DNA of 24,781 nt. It comes from Mesostigma viride. Lineage: Eukaryota > Streptophyta > Mesostigmatophyceae > Mesostigmatales > Mesostigmataceae. Numbering within the stretch: the stretch's first letter is position 1; each line of letters begins with the position of its first letter. A program made the position numbers and the translations under genes. Shown here one piece after another: positions 1 to 7,087 of the stretch. The DNA is taken from positions 1 through 24,781 of the forward strand of contig RPFO01001743.1 of the NCBI GenBank assembly GCA_009746045.1. The letters are read 5' to 3'. The notes under the pieces were generated by a model, which saw nothing but the letters and a program-made list of their open reading frames with translations, ran no database searches and was not told where the DNA came from.

Positions 1-507
1 GGCGGATCTCGTGGTCCACGGTCGTCAGAACTCGTGGATCTCTTGCAATACCTCCAGTGCAGGATCTTGGATGCAGGCACATCTCTGGCTGCACCTGTGG
101 AGAGATCTGGTGACAAGGCGGAACAGAGATCTGGTGATGTGGACAAGCAGATCCCAGACACAGTCACACCTGTGACATCACCCATCCCAATATCAGATCC
201 CCTGCTTAAGTTCACTTGTGCTGACGAGGCGGTTCAGATCTTGGAATCTCGCATCGACAGTTACGACCAGAATCTGCCAGTGCTGAGGAACTTTGTGCTT
301 CCTGGGGGGAACGGTATGCTGTCATCCCAGCTGCACGTGTGCAGAACCGTGTGCCGGAGGGCAGAACGAGATGTCGTGGCATGCGGACGAGCGGACAATG
401 GCCTGCTAGTCTTTATGAACCGTCTGTCCGACTTCTTCTTCGTGGCGGCGCGGGCGTATCAAGACAAACAGCCAGTAGTTTATTCCAAAAGGATGAATGT
501 TGTTTAA
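1..507 (+). CDS. ATP:cob(I)alamin adenosyltransferase (PduO/MMAB type), 5' end outside window
   Basis: The enzyme transfers the adenosyl group of ATP to cob(I)alamin, making adenosylcobalamin. The frame is open from base 1, and the first in-frame start-like codon is only a GTG at 34, so the N-terminal P-loop-like part lies upstream of the window. Seen here: a helix ending in GTSLAAP, then LPVLRNFVLPGG (about 274-309), RTVCRRAER (343-369) and NRLSDFFF (418-441), all hallmarks of PduO-type enzymes. Between GTSLAAP and the helix starting ADEAVQILE is an unusually long linker of about 35 residues. It is rich in Ser, Asp, Pro and Thr and encoded by DNA carrying AGATCT motifs like those in the intergenic islands of this window. 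It is followed 21 bp later by the SLATT gene on the same strand. Family assignment is strong. Activity with the expanded linker is unknown. Confidence 0.85.
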   Translation, partial: GGSRGPRSSELVDLLQYLQCRILDAGTSLAAPVERSGDKAEQRSGDVDKQIPDTVTPVTSPIPISDPLLKFTCADEAVQILESRIDSYDQNLPVLRNFVLPGGNGMLSSQLHVCRTVCRRAERDVVACGRADNGLLVFMNRLSDFFFVAARAYQDKQPVVYSKRMNVV

Positions 508-528
508 TATCTATTATTTGATTCATAC

Positions 529-1359
529 ATGGCCAATAGACTCGAAACACATCCATTGTCGTCTCATCTGGCCTCTTTGAATGCGGCGAAAGACAACATT
601 GACACGGAGGCAACTCCAGCCGCGTCTCCCAAGTATGACATGCTAAAACCCACATTCAACCTGCAAAACGCCCACGACGTGAACATATACAAGTACATAA
701 TCCGCGACGACAGCAGCAGCAGTTCCTCTGACCAATCTGCTAAAGAGCACTTTTGGACGCGTGAGATGGAGGAGCTAGTGTACGGGTGGGGGCAAAAGGG
801 CGTGGGGTTCCGCAACATGCACGAAATGGCGGCATCTCACAACACCATATGGTTTCACGCGATTGGCATCCCAGCCATCATCCTATCAACCGTGGCTGGA
901 ACGAGCTCTCTATCCAAACTGAACGATTGCAACACCCCCACTATGGCATTGGCGATCGGGATCGTGAGCATGACGGTGTCCGCGCTCACGAGCGTGCAAA
1001 ACTTCATGCAGTTTTCCAAGCGCGCGGAGCGCCACAAGCAAGCGGCTCACAAATTTGCCGCGTTCTTCAGAGAGATCGACTCGGAGCTTACCAAACCAAG
1101 GGGGCACAGGCAGAACCCGTTTGAATTTATCCAAATATGCAGGCTCACGCTCGACAATATGGTGTCGCGCGGGCCGGCCATCCCTGGGTACATAGTAAAA
1201 AGGTATATGAAAATGGTATCCAAGAAGGGTGACAAAAGAAGGGGAAGGGCGTCTATGGACGTGACAAGCCTTCATGAGCCTCGTGAACGTGTGAATGTGC
1301 TAGTACGGAAAGATCCCGAGGCGTCCTTCCCCGTCCGCATCATGGAGGGCGAGGTGTGA
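529..1359 (+). CDS. SLATT-domain two-transmembrane protein
   Basis: A 276-residue protein starting at an ATG 21 bp after the previous stop, behind an AT-rich leader. The N-terminal 75 residues look disordered (a run of six Ser near 62-67). Then come a Trp-containing helix (about 75-105), a first hydrophobic segment (about 107-125, containing IPAIILSTVAG), a second (about 139-157), and a polar helix with QFSKRAERHKQAAHKF followed by REIDSEL. This arrangement, with two TM helices and then an amphipathic helix carrying aligned basic and acidic residues, matches the SLATT superfamily, known in bacteria as membrane effectors coupled to nucleotide-sensing enzymes and also found in large DNA viruses. 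The C-terminal tail is Lys/Arg-rich. No nucleotide-sensor partner gene is visible beside it. The role in the virus is unknown; pore formation or membrane signalling is inference. Confidence 0.72.
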   Translation: MANRLETHPLSSHLASLNAAKDNIDTEATPAASPKYDMLKPTFNLQNAHDVNIYKYIIRDDSSSSSSDQSAKEHFWTREMEELVYGWGQKGVGFRNMHEMAASHNTIWFHAIGIPAIILSTVAGTSSLSKLNDCNTPTMALAIGIVSMTVSALTSVQNFMQFSKRAERHKQAAHKFAAFFREIDSELTKPRGHRQNPFEFIQICRLTLDNMVSRGPAIPGYIVKRYMKMVSKKGDKRRGRASMDVTSLHEPRERVNVLVRKDPEASFPVRIMEGEV

Positions 1360-1376
1360 CATCTAGGTATCGAGAT

Positions 1377-1560
1377 GCTGACTGGGAGATCTCTGCAGGT
1401 CCAGATCTGGAGATCTCTACGCGCTGACTGGGATATCTCTGCAGTGCCAGATCTGGAGATCTTGATGTGCTGACTGGGAGATCTCTGCAGTGCCAGATCT
1501 GGAGATCTCGCTGTGCTGACTGGGAGATCTCTGTAGGTCCAGATCTGGAGATCTCGCCAC
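1377..1560. repeat. 46-bp tandem repeat, four copies, rich in AGATCT palindromes
   Basis: The start of each unit (GCTGACTGGGAGATCTCTG or a variant) occurs at 1377, 1423, 1469 and 1515, giving an exact 46-bp period. Each unit carries nested palindromes, including CCAGATCTGG and GAGATCTC. Eleven AGATCT hexamers fall within 1387-1554, and one further site is altered to GATATC. It begins about 17 bp after the SLATT stop codon and ends about 80 bp before the next gene, so it fills the intergenic space. It could be a regulatory or transcription-end array, or a structural element. Confidence 0.95.
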
Positions 1561-1640
1561 AACCGAACCCTCCGAACGCGTTATATCGGAGGGATGAGTG
1601 TGGACCCGTGCATTTCCCACGACACGACACCACAGAAGCC

Positions 1641-2158
1641 ATGGCTGGCTGTATCATCCGCTCCGTGATGATGGAGACTTCGCCCGAAACCGCCATGTTT
1701 ACGGCGAGAGACTACCGATTCATCCACGAAAAATTGGCCTTGAACGCCGGGGAGTGCGGCAACAACAAGCGTGTGAGGCCCTTCCAGCTGCCCTCCATCA
1801 TCCGCAAGAGAAAGAAGCGGGGGACCCCCCCCGTAACCAGGGTCCACAATGACACAAACAGGAACGTGATTGCGTCCGCACTCACCGAGCCCGACGACAC
1901 CGACCCACCCCCCCTTTCAGACAGCCTGGTGGGCGCTCCAGAGATGGGGGAGTACAGCCAGATGACATGGCGCGCGTTCGGAGACCTGTTAAATGGGATG
2001 GACTGCAGAGAGCTGTCCCGATGTCTGAGCGGTCCGAGTACCACGCTGTGGCGGTGTCCCTGGCCATGGGTCTGCAGGGGGTGCAGTACTGCTTCTCCGG
2101 ATGCCACCGGTGCAATCGCAGCCCCCGGTCGATGAAATACACGGGGCTGGCCGACTGA
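1641..2158 (+). CDS. Protein of unknown function, frameshifted near 2000-2035
   Basis: Starts at ATG 1641, behind the 46-bp repeat. The first frame runs to 2135 and encodes a basic segment (RKRKKRG near 1806) and a patch near 1944 containing EYSQMTWRAFGDLLNGMD. From about 2010 that frame becomes Arg/Cys/Trp-rich and unlikely, while the frame one base earlier gives SERSEYHAVAVSLAMG and CFSGCHRC and stops at 2158. A one-base change between about 2000 and 2035 therefore best explains the locus; the original gene would be roughly 172 residues. The C-terminal CxxxCxxC could bind metal. I do not recognise the family. It is followed 72 bp later by a small membrane protein gene. Confidence 0.5.
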
Positions 2159-2230
2159 GTCGTTCACCATCCCGCCGCGGCAGCTCTTGTTTATGGTCAA
2201 ATTTTAATTATCCGTGAATACTGTAGCAGG

Positions 2231-2422
2231 ATGCTGTTATTGCACGCCATTCCCACCTACATCATTGTTTCATACATCCTCATAAAGTCCAAGCCTCGAT
2301 GCATGTTCGAAGCTAACGGAAGCCCCATCAAGTTTGGACTGGGTCCCAGTCAAACCCTTATGCCGTTTTGGCTGTTTTCTCTGCTCATCAGTCTGTACGT
2401 CCCGGTTATGATGTTGAGGTGA
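2231..2422 (+). CDS. Small two-TM membrane protein, NCLDV-like
   Basis: A 63-residue protein from ATG 2231, preceded by an AT-rich leader (2198-2225). Residues 1-18 form a hydrophobic segment (IPTYIIVSYILIKS), followed by a short polar loop with a single Cys and the sequence KFGLGPSQTLMPFW, then a second hydrophobic segment to the C terminus. The layout of TM, CxF, KFG, QT, P.W and TM resembles short membrane proteins seen repeatedly in algal large DNA viruses, probably of the virion or internal membrane. The family resemblance is from memory of the pattern, and the function is unknown. Confidence 0.6.
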   Translation: MLLLHAIPTYIIVSYILIKSKPRCMFEANGSPIKFGLGPSQTLMPFWLFSLLISLYVPVMMLR

Positions 2423-2491
2423 CGCGCTTAGACGCCTCAATGAATTATCGTGGCATTAGTAAACACGAGTTGTCTCCGCCGAACGGATGCA

Positions 2492-2728
2492 ATGGGATCC
2501 CCTCCGGACAGCTGTCCCACCGAGGGCTGCGACGGCTGCGAATGGTGCTGTGGGCGCCCATTCCAGGAGCTGCCCGACCATTTCCAGAGCATGTACAGGG
2601 AGGAGATCCTGAACCTGTACCTCTCCATGAAAGAGCAATGCGAGTCGTGCGGGTATCCTCTGTTACAAAACGTGACATTAGACGCGTTTGAGGACTTTGT
2701 GGTCGCGAACTCGAGGATGTACAAGTAA
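2492..2728 (+). CDS. Small Cys-rich protein of unknown function
   Basis: A 78-residue protein. The ATG at 2492 is preferred: the longer in-frame reading starts at a GTG (2450), and eukaryotic or viral translation needs ATG. The N-terminal half carries CPTEGCDGCEWCC and the C-terminal half CESCGYP, six Cys plus one pair that could form a zinc knuckle, with the amphipathic helix DHFQSMYREEILNLYLSMKE between. It ends at TAA 2728, 8 bp from the stop codon of the convergent exonuclease gene; an AATAAA on + at 2745 lies inside that opposite gene and could serve as its poly(A) signal. Unknown role. Confidence 0.5.
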   Translation: MGSPPDSCPTEGCDGCEWCCGRPFQELPDHFQSMYREEILNLYLSMKEQCESCGYPLLQNVTLDAFEDFVVANSRMYK

Positions 2729-2735
2729 ACCGTAA

Positions 2736-3617
2736 CTAATCTGTAATAAAACTGAATTGCTCCATATTGCTCAAATCAACATCATTCACACACTCATTCA
2801 TTTGCAACACGGGTACCTCGTCAGAAGGTGCTCGCGGCAATTTACATGCATCTGGCTTGTCAATGAAGGCATAGTCCGTGTCGATTGTTACTTCCACCAT
2901 CCGTTTCCTTTTCCCCACCGCACGCTTCTCATCGTCGTCGTCTCCGGACGAGGACGACGCGGAGAACAGCCCTTTTGTCTTCAGGTACTCCAGCCCGCCG
3001 TTGTCCATGGCGTGCACCCAATCGTCCCTGAACTTTTGCATCAGGGGCAGCTTCTGTCGAAACCAGTTCCTGTCCCGCTTTATTTCCAGGATGTCGAACT
3101 CCATCTCGGCCCACGTGGACGCGGGGCGGAACTGAACAAAGTGGCACATGTCCAGGTTGAGTACCTCCATCAGCACCTGGACCTGCGGCACGTAATAAGA
3201 GGGTATCTCGTGCTTGATTTCTCTCTTCAGAGGGCACTTGATCTCGACCAGCACGCCGTCCGCTGTCACGCGGTCAGGGCTGCCACCGAGCCACGAGTGC
3301 AGCGGGTGGGCGATGAGGCCAAACTCGAAGCATTTCCTCCCCGTGCGCCTTATGTACTCGGTGGCGGCGATGTCCTCGTTCAGGTTGCCGTGCCTCGTAG
3401 CGACGTTCCCCTGAAACACGCACCTGTTGTCCCCGAGCTTCTTCCTGAGGAGCTTCGTTGTCGACTCGTACGGATTGTCTCCTATCGCGGCTGCCACGTC
3501 GGACGCGGTCAACATACGGTTCCGTATGGCGTACCACTCCGGCGACTTTTGAGGCGCCGTTTTCATCTTCAGCAACTCCCCCACAGCGGGGTGCAGCTCG
3601 CATCCCGTCTCCTCCAT
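2736..3617 (-). CDS. YqaJ-like viral recombinase / lambda-type 5'-3' exonuclease
   Basis: A 293-residue protein starting at ATG 3617. These nucleases (PD-(D/E)XK fold) digest one strand from duplex ends to make single strands for annealing recombination. Domain residues about 24-185: KSPEWYAIRNRMLTASD (24-40), GDNPY (46-50), RHGNLNE with Glu81, GSPDR with Asp115, and the catalytic EIKCPL with Glu125 and Lys127, so the active site looks complete. The C terminus (about 220-293) is a disordered acidic and basic tail (GDDDDEKRAVGKRKRM), possibly a nuclear localisation signal. Its upstream neighbour is the RuvC-like resolvase on the same strand, 51 bp away. The pair looks like a replication/recombination unit. 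Confidence 0.88.
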   Translation of the reverse strand: MEETGCELHPAVGELLKMKTAPQKSPEWYAIRNRMLTASDVAAAIGDNPYESTTKLLRKKLGDNRCVFQGNVATRHGNLNEDIAATEYIRRTGRKCFEFGLIAHPLHSWLGGSPDRVTADGVLVEIKCPLKREIKHEIPSYYVPQVQVLMEVLNLDMCHFVQFRPASTWAEMEFDILEIKRDRNWFRQKLPLMQKFRDDWVHAMDNGGLEYLKTKGLFSASSSSGDDDDEKRAVGKRKRMVEVTIDTDYAFIDKPDACKLPRAPSDEVPVLQMNECVNDVDLSNMEQFSFITD

Positions 3618-3668
3618 GGTCGGCGCTATAGTATCGCCCCATTATTTTTGCAGCTGGGTTAACGCACT

Positions 3669-4280
3669 TCACACATCAACAACGACCGGTTGCGCGGTGC
3701 CAGACGTTTTTACCCAGTGTTCGTAGAGGGCGACGAGGGCGTGCAGCAGCGCATCTGCGGCGTCGTCCTTCTTGGGCAGGGAGTGGAAGTACTTCATGTA
3801 CACGGGGTACTTCTCCAGTATCTGCAGCGTCTGGTCGATGGCCACCCTCTTGTTCCTGCGATACGAGTTCTGGATAGAGCACACGATCTCGGGGCCTGAA
3901 TAAACCTTCAATTTCTTCAGCGGGGAGGAGAATTGAATTGCCATGGGCCTCAACAATGGCGAGCAAGAGGGGGCGTGGATGATGTGGGTCTCGAAGAACA
4001 CCTGGATCGCGTGACTCATCACCTTCATCTTCACGCTTGTCTTCGTCTGCCTCTCGATAACGACCTTGTCTGCGCACCCGAGCACGTCGATGCGTTTGTA
4101 CAGCTGCACGGGCAGGTTCCTGCACGCCTCGTCCAGCGTGCGCGCGTTGAGGTCGATCACTTCCCACCCAAGGATCTCGAACGGCACGCCGCTCGCGTGC
4201 TCGTTGCCGGGGCCGTCGCTCAATTTGATCACGCAATAGGCCAGGTTGGTGATGCCGACGTCGAAACTCAGAACGATCAT
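3669..4280 (-). CDS. RuvC-like Holliday junction resolvase (poxvirus A22 type)
   Basis: A 203-residue protein. The ATG at 4280 gives the expected start of a resolvase (MIVLSFDVGITNLAY); a TTG six bases upstream is not needed. Family role: cleavage of four-way junctions or branched replication intermediates, resolving concatemers. Visible catalytic residues are Asp7 in SFDVG, Glu76 in VVIERQ, and the C-terminal KKDDAADALLHAL with Asp172/173 and Asp177, so the acidic tetrad is present. The length fits A22-like proteins. It is divergent from the gene at 4310 with only a 29-bp AT-rich spacer between the start codons, and lies upstream of the exonuclease in the same orientation. Confidence 0.87.
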   Translation of the reverse strand: MIVLSFDVGITNLAYCVIKLSDGPGNEHASGVPFEILGWEVIDLNARTLDEACRNLPVQLYKRIDVLGCADKVVIERQTKTSVKMKVMSHAIQVFFETHIIHAPSCSPLLRPMAIQFSSPLKKLKVYSGPEIVCSIQNSYRRNKRVAIDQTLQILEKYPVYMKYFHSLPKKDDAADALLHALVALYEHWVKTSGTAQPVVVDV

Positions 4281-4309
4281 CCTCAATTATATATACACGC
4301 TACTATAAT
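4281..4309. promoter_or_regulatory. Shared AT-rich spacer between divergent genes (putative bidirectional promoter)
   Basis: The 29 bases between the resolvase ATG (-) and the ATG at 4310 (+) are strongly AT-rich, with TATATA in the middle, in an otherwise GC-rich region. Both genes must start transcription in or beside it. Similar short AT-rich leaders precede 529, 2231, 5749, 13487 and 6306, so this looks like the promoter style of the element. Confidence 0.45.
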
Positions 4310-4825
4310 ATGTATCCCGTTCAGAGCGTACCAACCGACAACTTTTCCGGTTTTTACGGAGGCACGTGCCTCACGGTCTCCAGGCCAGGGGACAAAGCGT
4401 TTGCAGCGGACATGCACCCGGTGTACCACTCTGTCCTCGCCACGGACAACCTCGCGCGCATCCAGGACAGTGTCCGTGTGTCATGGGGGGTGGAAGTTCC
4501 AGAACAAGAGGTGGCGCAGATGGTGCGAGCAGTTTATAACATGCGAGGGGACGCGTCCTACATGGAGAGAGTGCTGGTGCAGAACAACAATTATGGCGGG
4601 ATCTGGAGTGTTGTGGGCTCCATAAACAGGGACGTGGCGAACAGACTCGGCAAACAAAACAGCGTGTATTCTAACCTGCCAGACTACGAGCGCTACGCCC
4701 GCGTGTTCCTCGGCGACGAACAGCCCGACAACTCGGTGATCCCCCATCCGTTCTACACGTCTGTTCAGCGCAGTAGGTTCACAGACAACCTCGACGGCTC
4801 CAACATCCTCGGGGAGTTCGCTTAA
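4310..4825 (+). CDS. Hypothetical protein, possibly structural
   Basis: A 171-residue protein starting at ATG 4310, directly after the AT-rich spacer. No TM segment or Cys motif. The N terminus is Gly/Tyr/Phe-rich (FSGFYGGTCL). The middle is helical (EVPEQEVAQMVRAVYNMRG), and the C-terminal part has many Asn and aromatic residues (NDVANR-like helix, then HPFYTSVQRSRF). The composition would suit a virion component, but I do not recognise the family. Followed 43 bp downstream on the same strand by the frameshifted gene at 4869. Confidence 0.62.
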   Translation: MYPVQSVPTDNFSGFYGGTCLTVSRPGDKAFAADMHPVYHSVLATDNLARIQDSVRVSWGVEVPEQEVAQMVRAVYNMRGDASYMERVLVQNNNYGGIWSVVGSINRDVANRLGKQNSVYSNLPDYERYARVFLGDEQPDNSVIPHPFYTSVQRSRFTDNLDGSNILGEFA

Positions 4826-4868
4826 ATCGTCTCCCAAGTTTTGTCATGTACTATGTATCAACTGAGAC

Positions 4869-5524
4869 ATGGAGGCGCGCGGCAAGTTTGTCAACATGGG
4901 CGTAGGCGCTCCCATTCTCTTGACGGAGGAGGAACACGCCTCCTTCCAGGCCACCGGCGCCATGCCCGCCTGGGCGGGTGGGGACGCGACGCCCAGCGCC
5001 CCACCCGCTCCTGTCCCAGTTTCCGACGCGTTTGATTCCGCGCTGGACAAGCCTGTGCCCCCCCCGCTGCGAGCAAACCAACGCAAGAGGCAAAGGCCGA
5101 CCCCCCTCACCTGCACGTCCCCGGACAGCACTACGCGGTCGTGAGCGTCGTCGTGCCCCCCCAGAGCAATCACATGGCTCTCAAGCTGCGAGGCGTCTTT
5201 GACACCACAGACAAGGCGTCCGCACACGCAAAGGAGCTCATGAACCACGACCCCAACTTTGACATCTTCGTGGTCGCCATGTACAACTGGCTGGTGCTCC
5301 CGCTGCCAGACGACATCAGGGGGGACATCAAGCACGAGTACGTGGACGAACGGATGGCGAAGATCATGGAGAATTACAAGGAGGAGCGAGAGAGGGTGAG
5401 GAGTTTCAACGAAAAGCGCATGCAGGACACGAGACAGGCCGGGGAGGCGGGGGAGCTCGGCGACATTCAAGAGGACGTCGCCGTCAAGACCGAGATCTGT
5501 CTCGGCGAGGCCGAAAGCGCGTAG
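4869..5524 (+). CDS. NCLDV conserved protein (DUF5832-like), frameshifted at a C6 run
   Basis: Two overlapping frames make one gene. Frame A starts at ATG 4869 and ends in an implausible tail at 5144. Frame B carries the conserved domain to TAG at 5524. Reading B backwards gives HVPGQHYAVVSVVVPP (5113 onward), then KLRGVFDTTDKASAHAKEL, then DPNFDIFVVAMYNWLVLP, a domain common in large DNA viruses that I believe is DUF5832. The switch fits the C6 run at 5101-5106: one more C would join the frames into a protein of about 218 residues. The N-terminal 80 residues are Ala/Pro-rich and the C terminus is a charged helix (ENYKEERERVRSF). Function unknown. Confidence 0.68.
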
Positions 5525-5530
5525 GCCAGA

Positions 5531-5749
5531 TCAACCCACGAACATCGGCCCCATGGCCCCGCCCGCGTCCGACGCCGCCGAACTAAACGAGCCGCCCTGT
5601 GGGCGAGAAGGAGAACGGCGCCAAACCAGATAGACACCTACGGCCACGGCTACCAACGCTACAACCGTAACCGCGCTCACACCCGGTTGCGCGTTGCGCT
5701 GTCGCCCATTGTTTGGCTCATTGTTTGGTATGGAATGCGGATTGATCAT
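5531..5749 (-). CDS. Small single-pass membrane protein
   Basis: A 72-residue protein from ATG 5749. The N-terminal 24 residues are polar and Asn-rich, then a clear TM segment of about 18 residues (VTVVALVAVAVGVYLVW) is followed by a basic stop-transfer RRSPSRP and a Gly/Ser/Ala-rich tail. It lies 6 bp from the stop codon of the convergent gene at 5524, with an AT-rich leader containing AATAATAAA upstream (5760-5778). A virion membrane or anchor role is inference. Confidence 0.58.
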   Translation of the reverse strand: MINPHSIPNNEPNNGRQRNAQPGVSAVTVVALVAVAVGVYLVWRRSPSRPQGGSFSSAASDAGGAMGPMFVG

Positions 5750-5797
5750 GGCTCGTATACTTGTATATTCAATAATAAAATGAGTGAACCCGACGCA

Positions 5798-6307
5798 TTA
5801 ACATCTGCACAACTCCTCTCCAGGTTGTAGATTCGATGTCGAGTAGTACGGCCTCCCGCACCCCCTGCACATGACCATGTACTGCCTGGGCGACTCCTGG
5901 CAAAAGCACTCCACCCACGTGTCGCACGGTAGGTGGACGGCCAGATTGAACTCGTCCGGCGTGATCGATTGCACCTTCGTCGGATTTTCGCCGTCGTCAA
6001 ACGTCTTTATAATCAGCACGTCGCCGCTGATGGGGCGTGACAGCACCTTGCTCGCCAAGGTGTTTTTCCCCTTGTCCGGGTTGGCAAAGTACACGCCCAC
6101 GGAGACGGGCGTCTTAATGGACAGCGGCTTGAAGATGTCGTACAGCTCGGGCCTGCCCCCCAGTTTGTTTGCGATCTCTTCGTAGCTCCACGCAACTTTC
6201 ATGGAGTGGAAGGTCACGCAATCCAGCGACTGCTGAGGGATGACCACGCAATTGGGGCCGTTTAAGGTGTCATCATTGTTATCGCTCCTACTTATTATAT
6301 CCCACAT
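5798..6307 (-). CDS. Unknown protein with C-terminal Cys ribbon
   Basis: About 169 residues from ATG 6307. The open frame continues upstream without an ATG, and a second candidate start is ATG 6202. The middle reads as an alpha/beta protein (SYEEIANKLGGRPELYDIF, then VGVYFANPDKGKN). The C terminus has VECFCQE and then CRGCGRPYY and LCRC, which could form a zinc ribbon. The start codon overlaps that of the divergent gene at 6306 in the palindrome ACATGT, so at least one of these starts may be wrong. I do not recognise the family. Confidence 0.5.
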   Translation of the reverse strand: MWDIISRSDNNDDTLNGPNCVVIPQQSLDCVTFHSMKVAWSYEEIANKLGGRPELYDIFKPLSIKTPVSVGVYFANPDKGKNTLASKVLSRPISGDVLIIKTFDDGENPTKVQSITPDEFNLAVHLPCDTWVECFCQESPRQYMVMCRGCGRPYYSTSNLQPGEELCRC

Positions 6308-6719
6308 GTCTCGTCCCAGAGCCCCGTTCACGGCGAGCCGTGCGTACTCAATGTCTAGAGAATCCGAACGAGGCAGCCGCGCGGTCGAGGACAGGCTCCT
6401 CAACGCGGCGGAGACTATAATTGAGTCCAGCGCTCGCCAGGGACGACAGTTCGCCTTCTACACGGTCCCTGTCTACCAGTTCGGACTGCCCATGTACTCG
6501 CCCACGGAGATAGTGAAGCACGTGGGCAAACGGCTGTTCAGGAGGGGGTTCAGGATAAAGCAGGTGGGGAAATGCGCCCTGTATATCGAGTGGGGGCCAG
6601 AGAAGAAGGCGGAAAGCAAGACGAGCAATACCACAACGTCCTCCTCGGACGCCGTGCGCAGATTGGGGATAGCGCTCAGCCACAACCGCGGACGCTGTGG
6701 ACTACCCACAAAACAATGA
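6306..6719 (+). CDS. Small conserved NCLDV protein of unknown function
   Basis: A 137-residue protein from ATG 6306, or 122 residues from the second in-frame ATG at 6351. The core is FAFYTVPVYQFGLPMYSP, then EIVKHVGKRLFRRGFRIKQV, then CALYIEWGP. This pattern of VP.(Y/F).(F).(G).P.Y, a helix, GF.(V/I), and L(Y/F)I.W recurs in a small conserved protein family of large DNA viruses. I recall it as one of the DUF57xx families but cannot fix the number. The tail is Ser/Thr-rich and basic. The TATTATAT just upstream of 6306 could be its promoter. Confidence 0.65.
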   Translation: MSRPRAPFTASRAYSMSRESERGSRAVEDRLLNAAETIIESSARQGRQFAFYTVPVYQFGLPMYSPTEIVKHVGKRLFRRGFRIKQVGKCALYIEWGPEKKAESKTSNTTTSSSDAVRRLGIALSHNRGRCGLPTKQ

Positions 6720-6930
6720 GACCGAGCATGAGTTCGCCAATTGTTTCTTCATTAAAAATAAGTAAGTCAATTCCCATTTCATCCAGAACATTCCTCAACG
6801 ACAGAATTCCTACCGCGTCACTAGCTGTCTTCAACGCCCGGGGGTGGGCACCGGGGTTGCTGGGGAGTACGGATCGCACGGCCAACGAATTAGCCGACCA
6901 CGCTGGATGCGCCCTAAATACAGATGTCAT
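6676..6930 (-). CDS. Possible small protein, tail-overlapping the previous gene
   Basis: An open frame of 84 residues from ATG 6930 to the stop at 6676, overlapping the end of the + strand gene by 44 bp. The middle is protein-like (SDAVGILSLRNVLDEMGID and LLIFNEETIGELM), with a short hydrophobic C-terminal stretch. It fills a gap of about 370 bp that otherwise contains no gene. No family recognised; it could be chance. Confidence 0.33.
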   Translation of the reverse strand: MTSVFRAHPAWSANSLAVRSVLPSNPGAHPRALKTASDAVGILSLRNVLDEMGIDLLIFNEETIGELMLGLIVLWVVHSVRGCG

Positions 6931-7087
6931 GACAGGCAGCGCTTTACCATATCCCCTGCATTTTATTTGAATGCTACCTATAGACAATGGACGCCCCCAT
7001 GGGATGTGTGCGCGCGCACACGCGGTTCATGCAGAGTGGAGCCCGGCACACCGTGTTCGTGCACGTCGCATCTACTGCGCGCAACGT

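Noticed and set aside
1272-1696. Repetitive - strand frames over the 46-bp array (RSPDLALQRSPSQ repeats)
   Set aside because: Period-46 DNA translates in all three frames into repeats; the unit length is not a multiple of three and there is no conserved start.
2757-3662. Long + strand frame opposite the exonuclease
   Set aside because: Shadow frame. The - strand has complete catalytic motifs.
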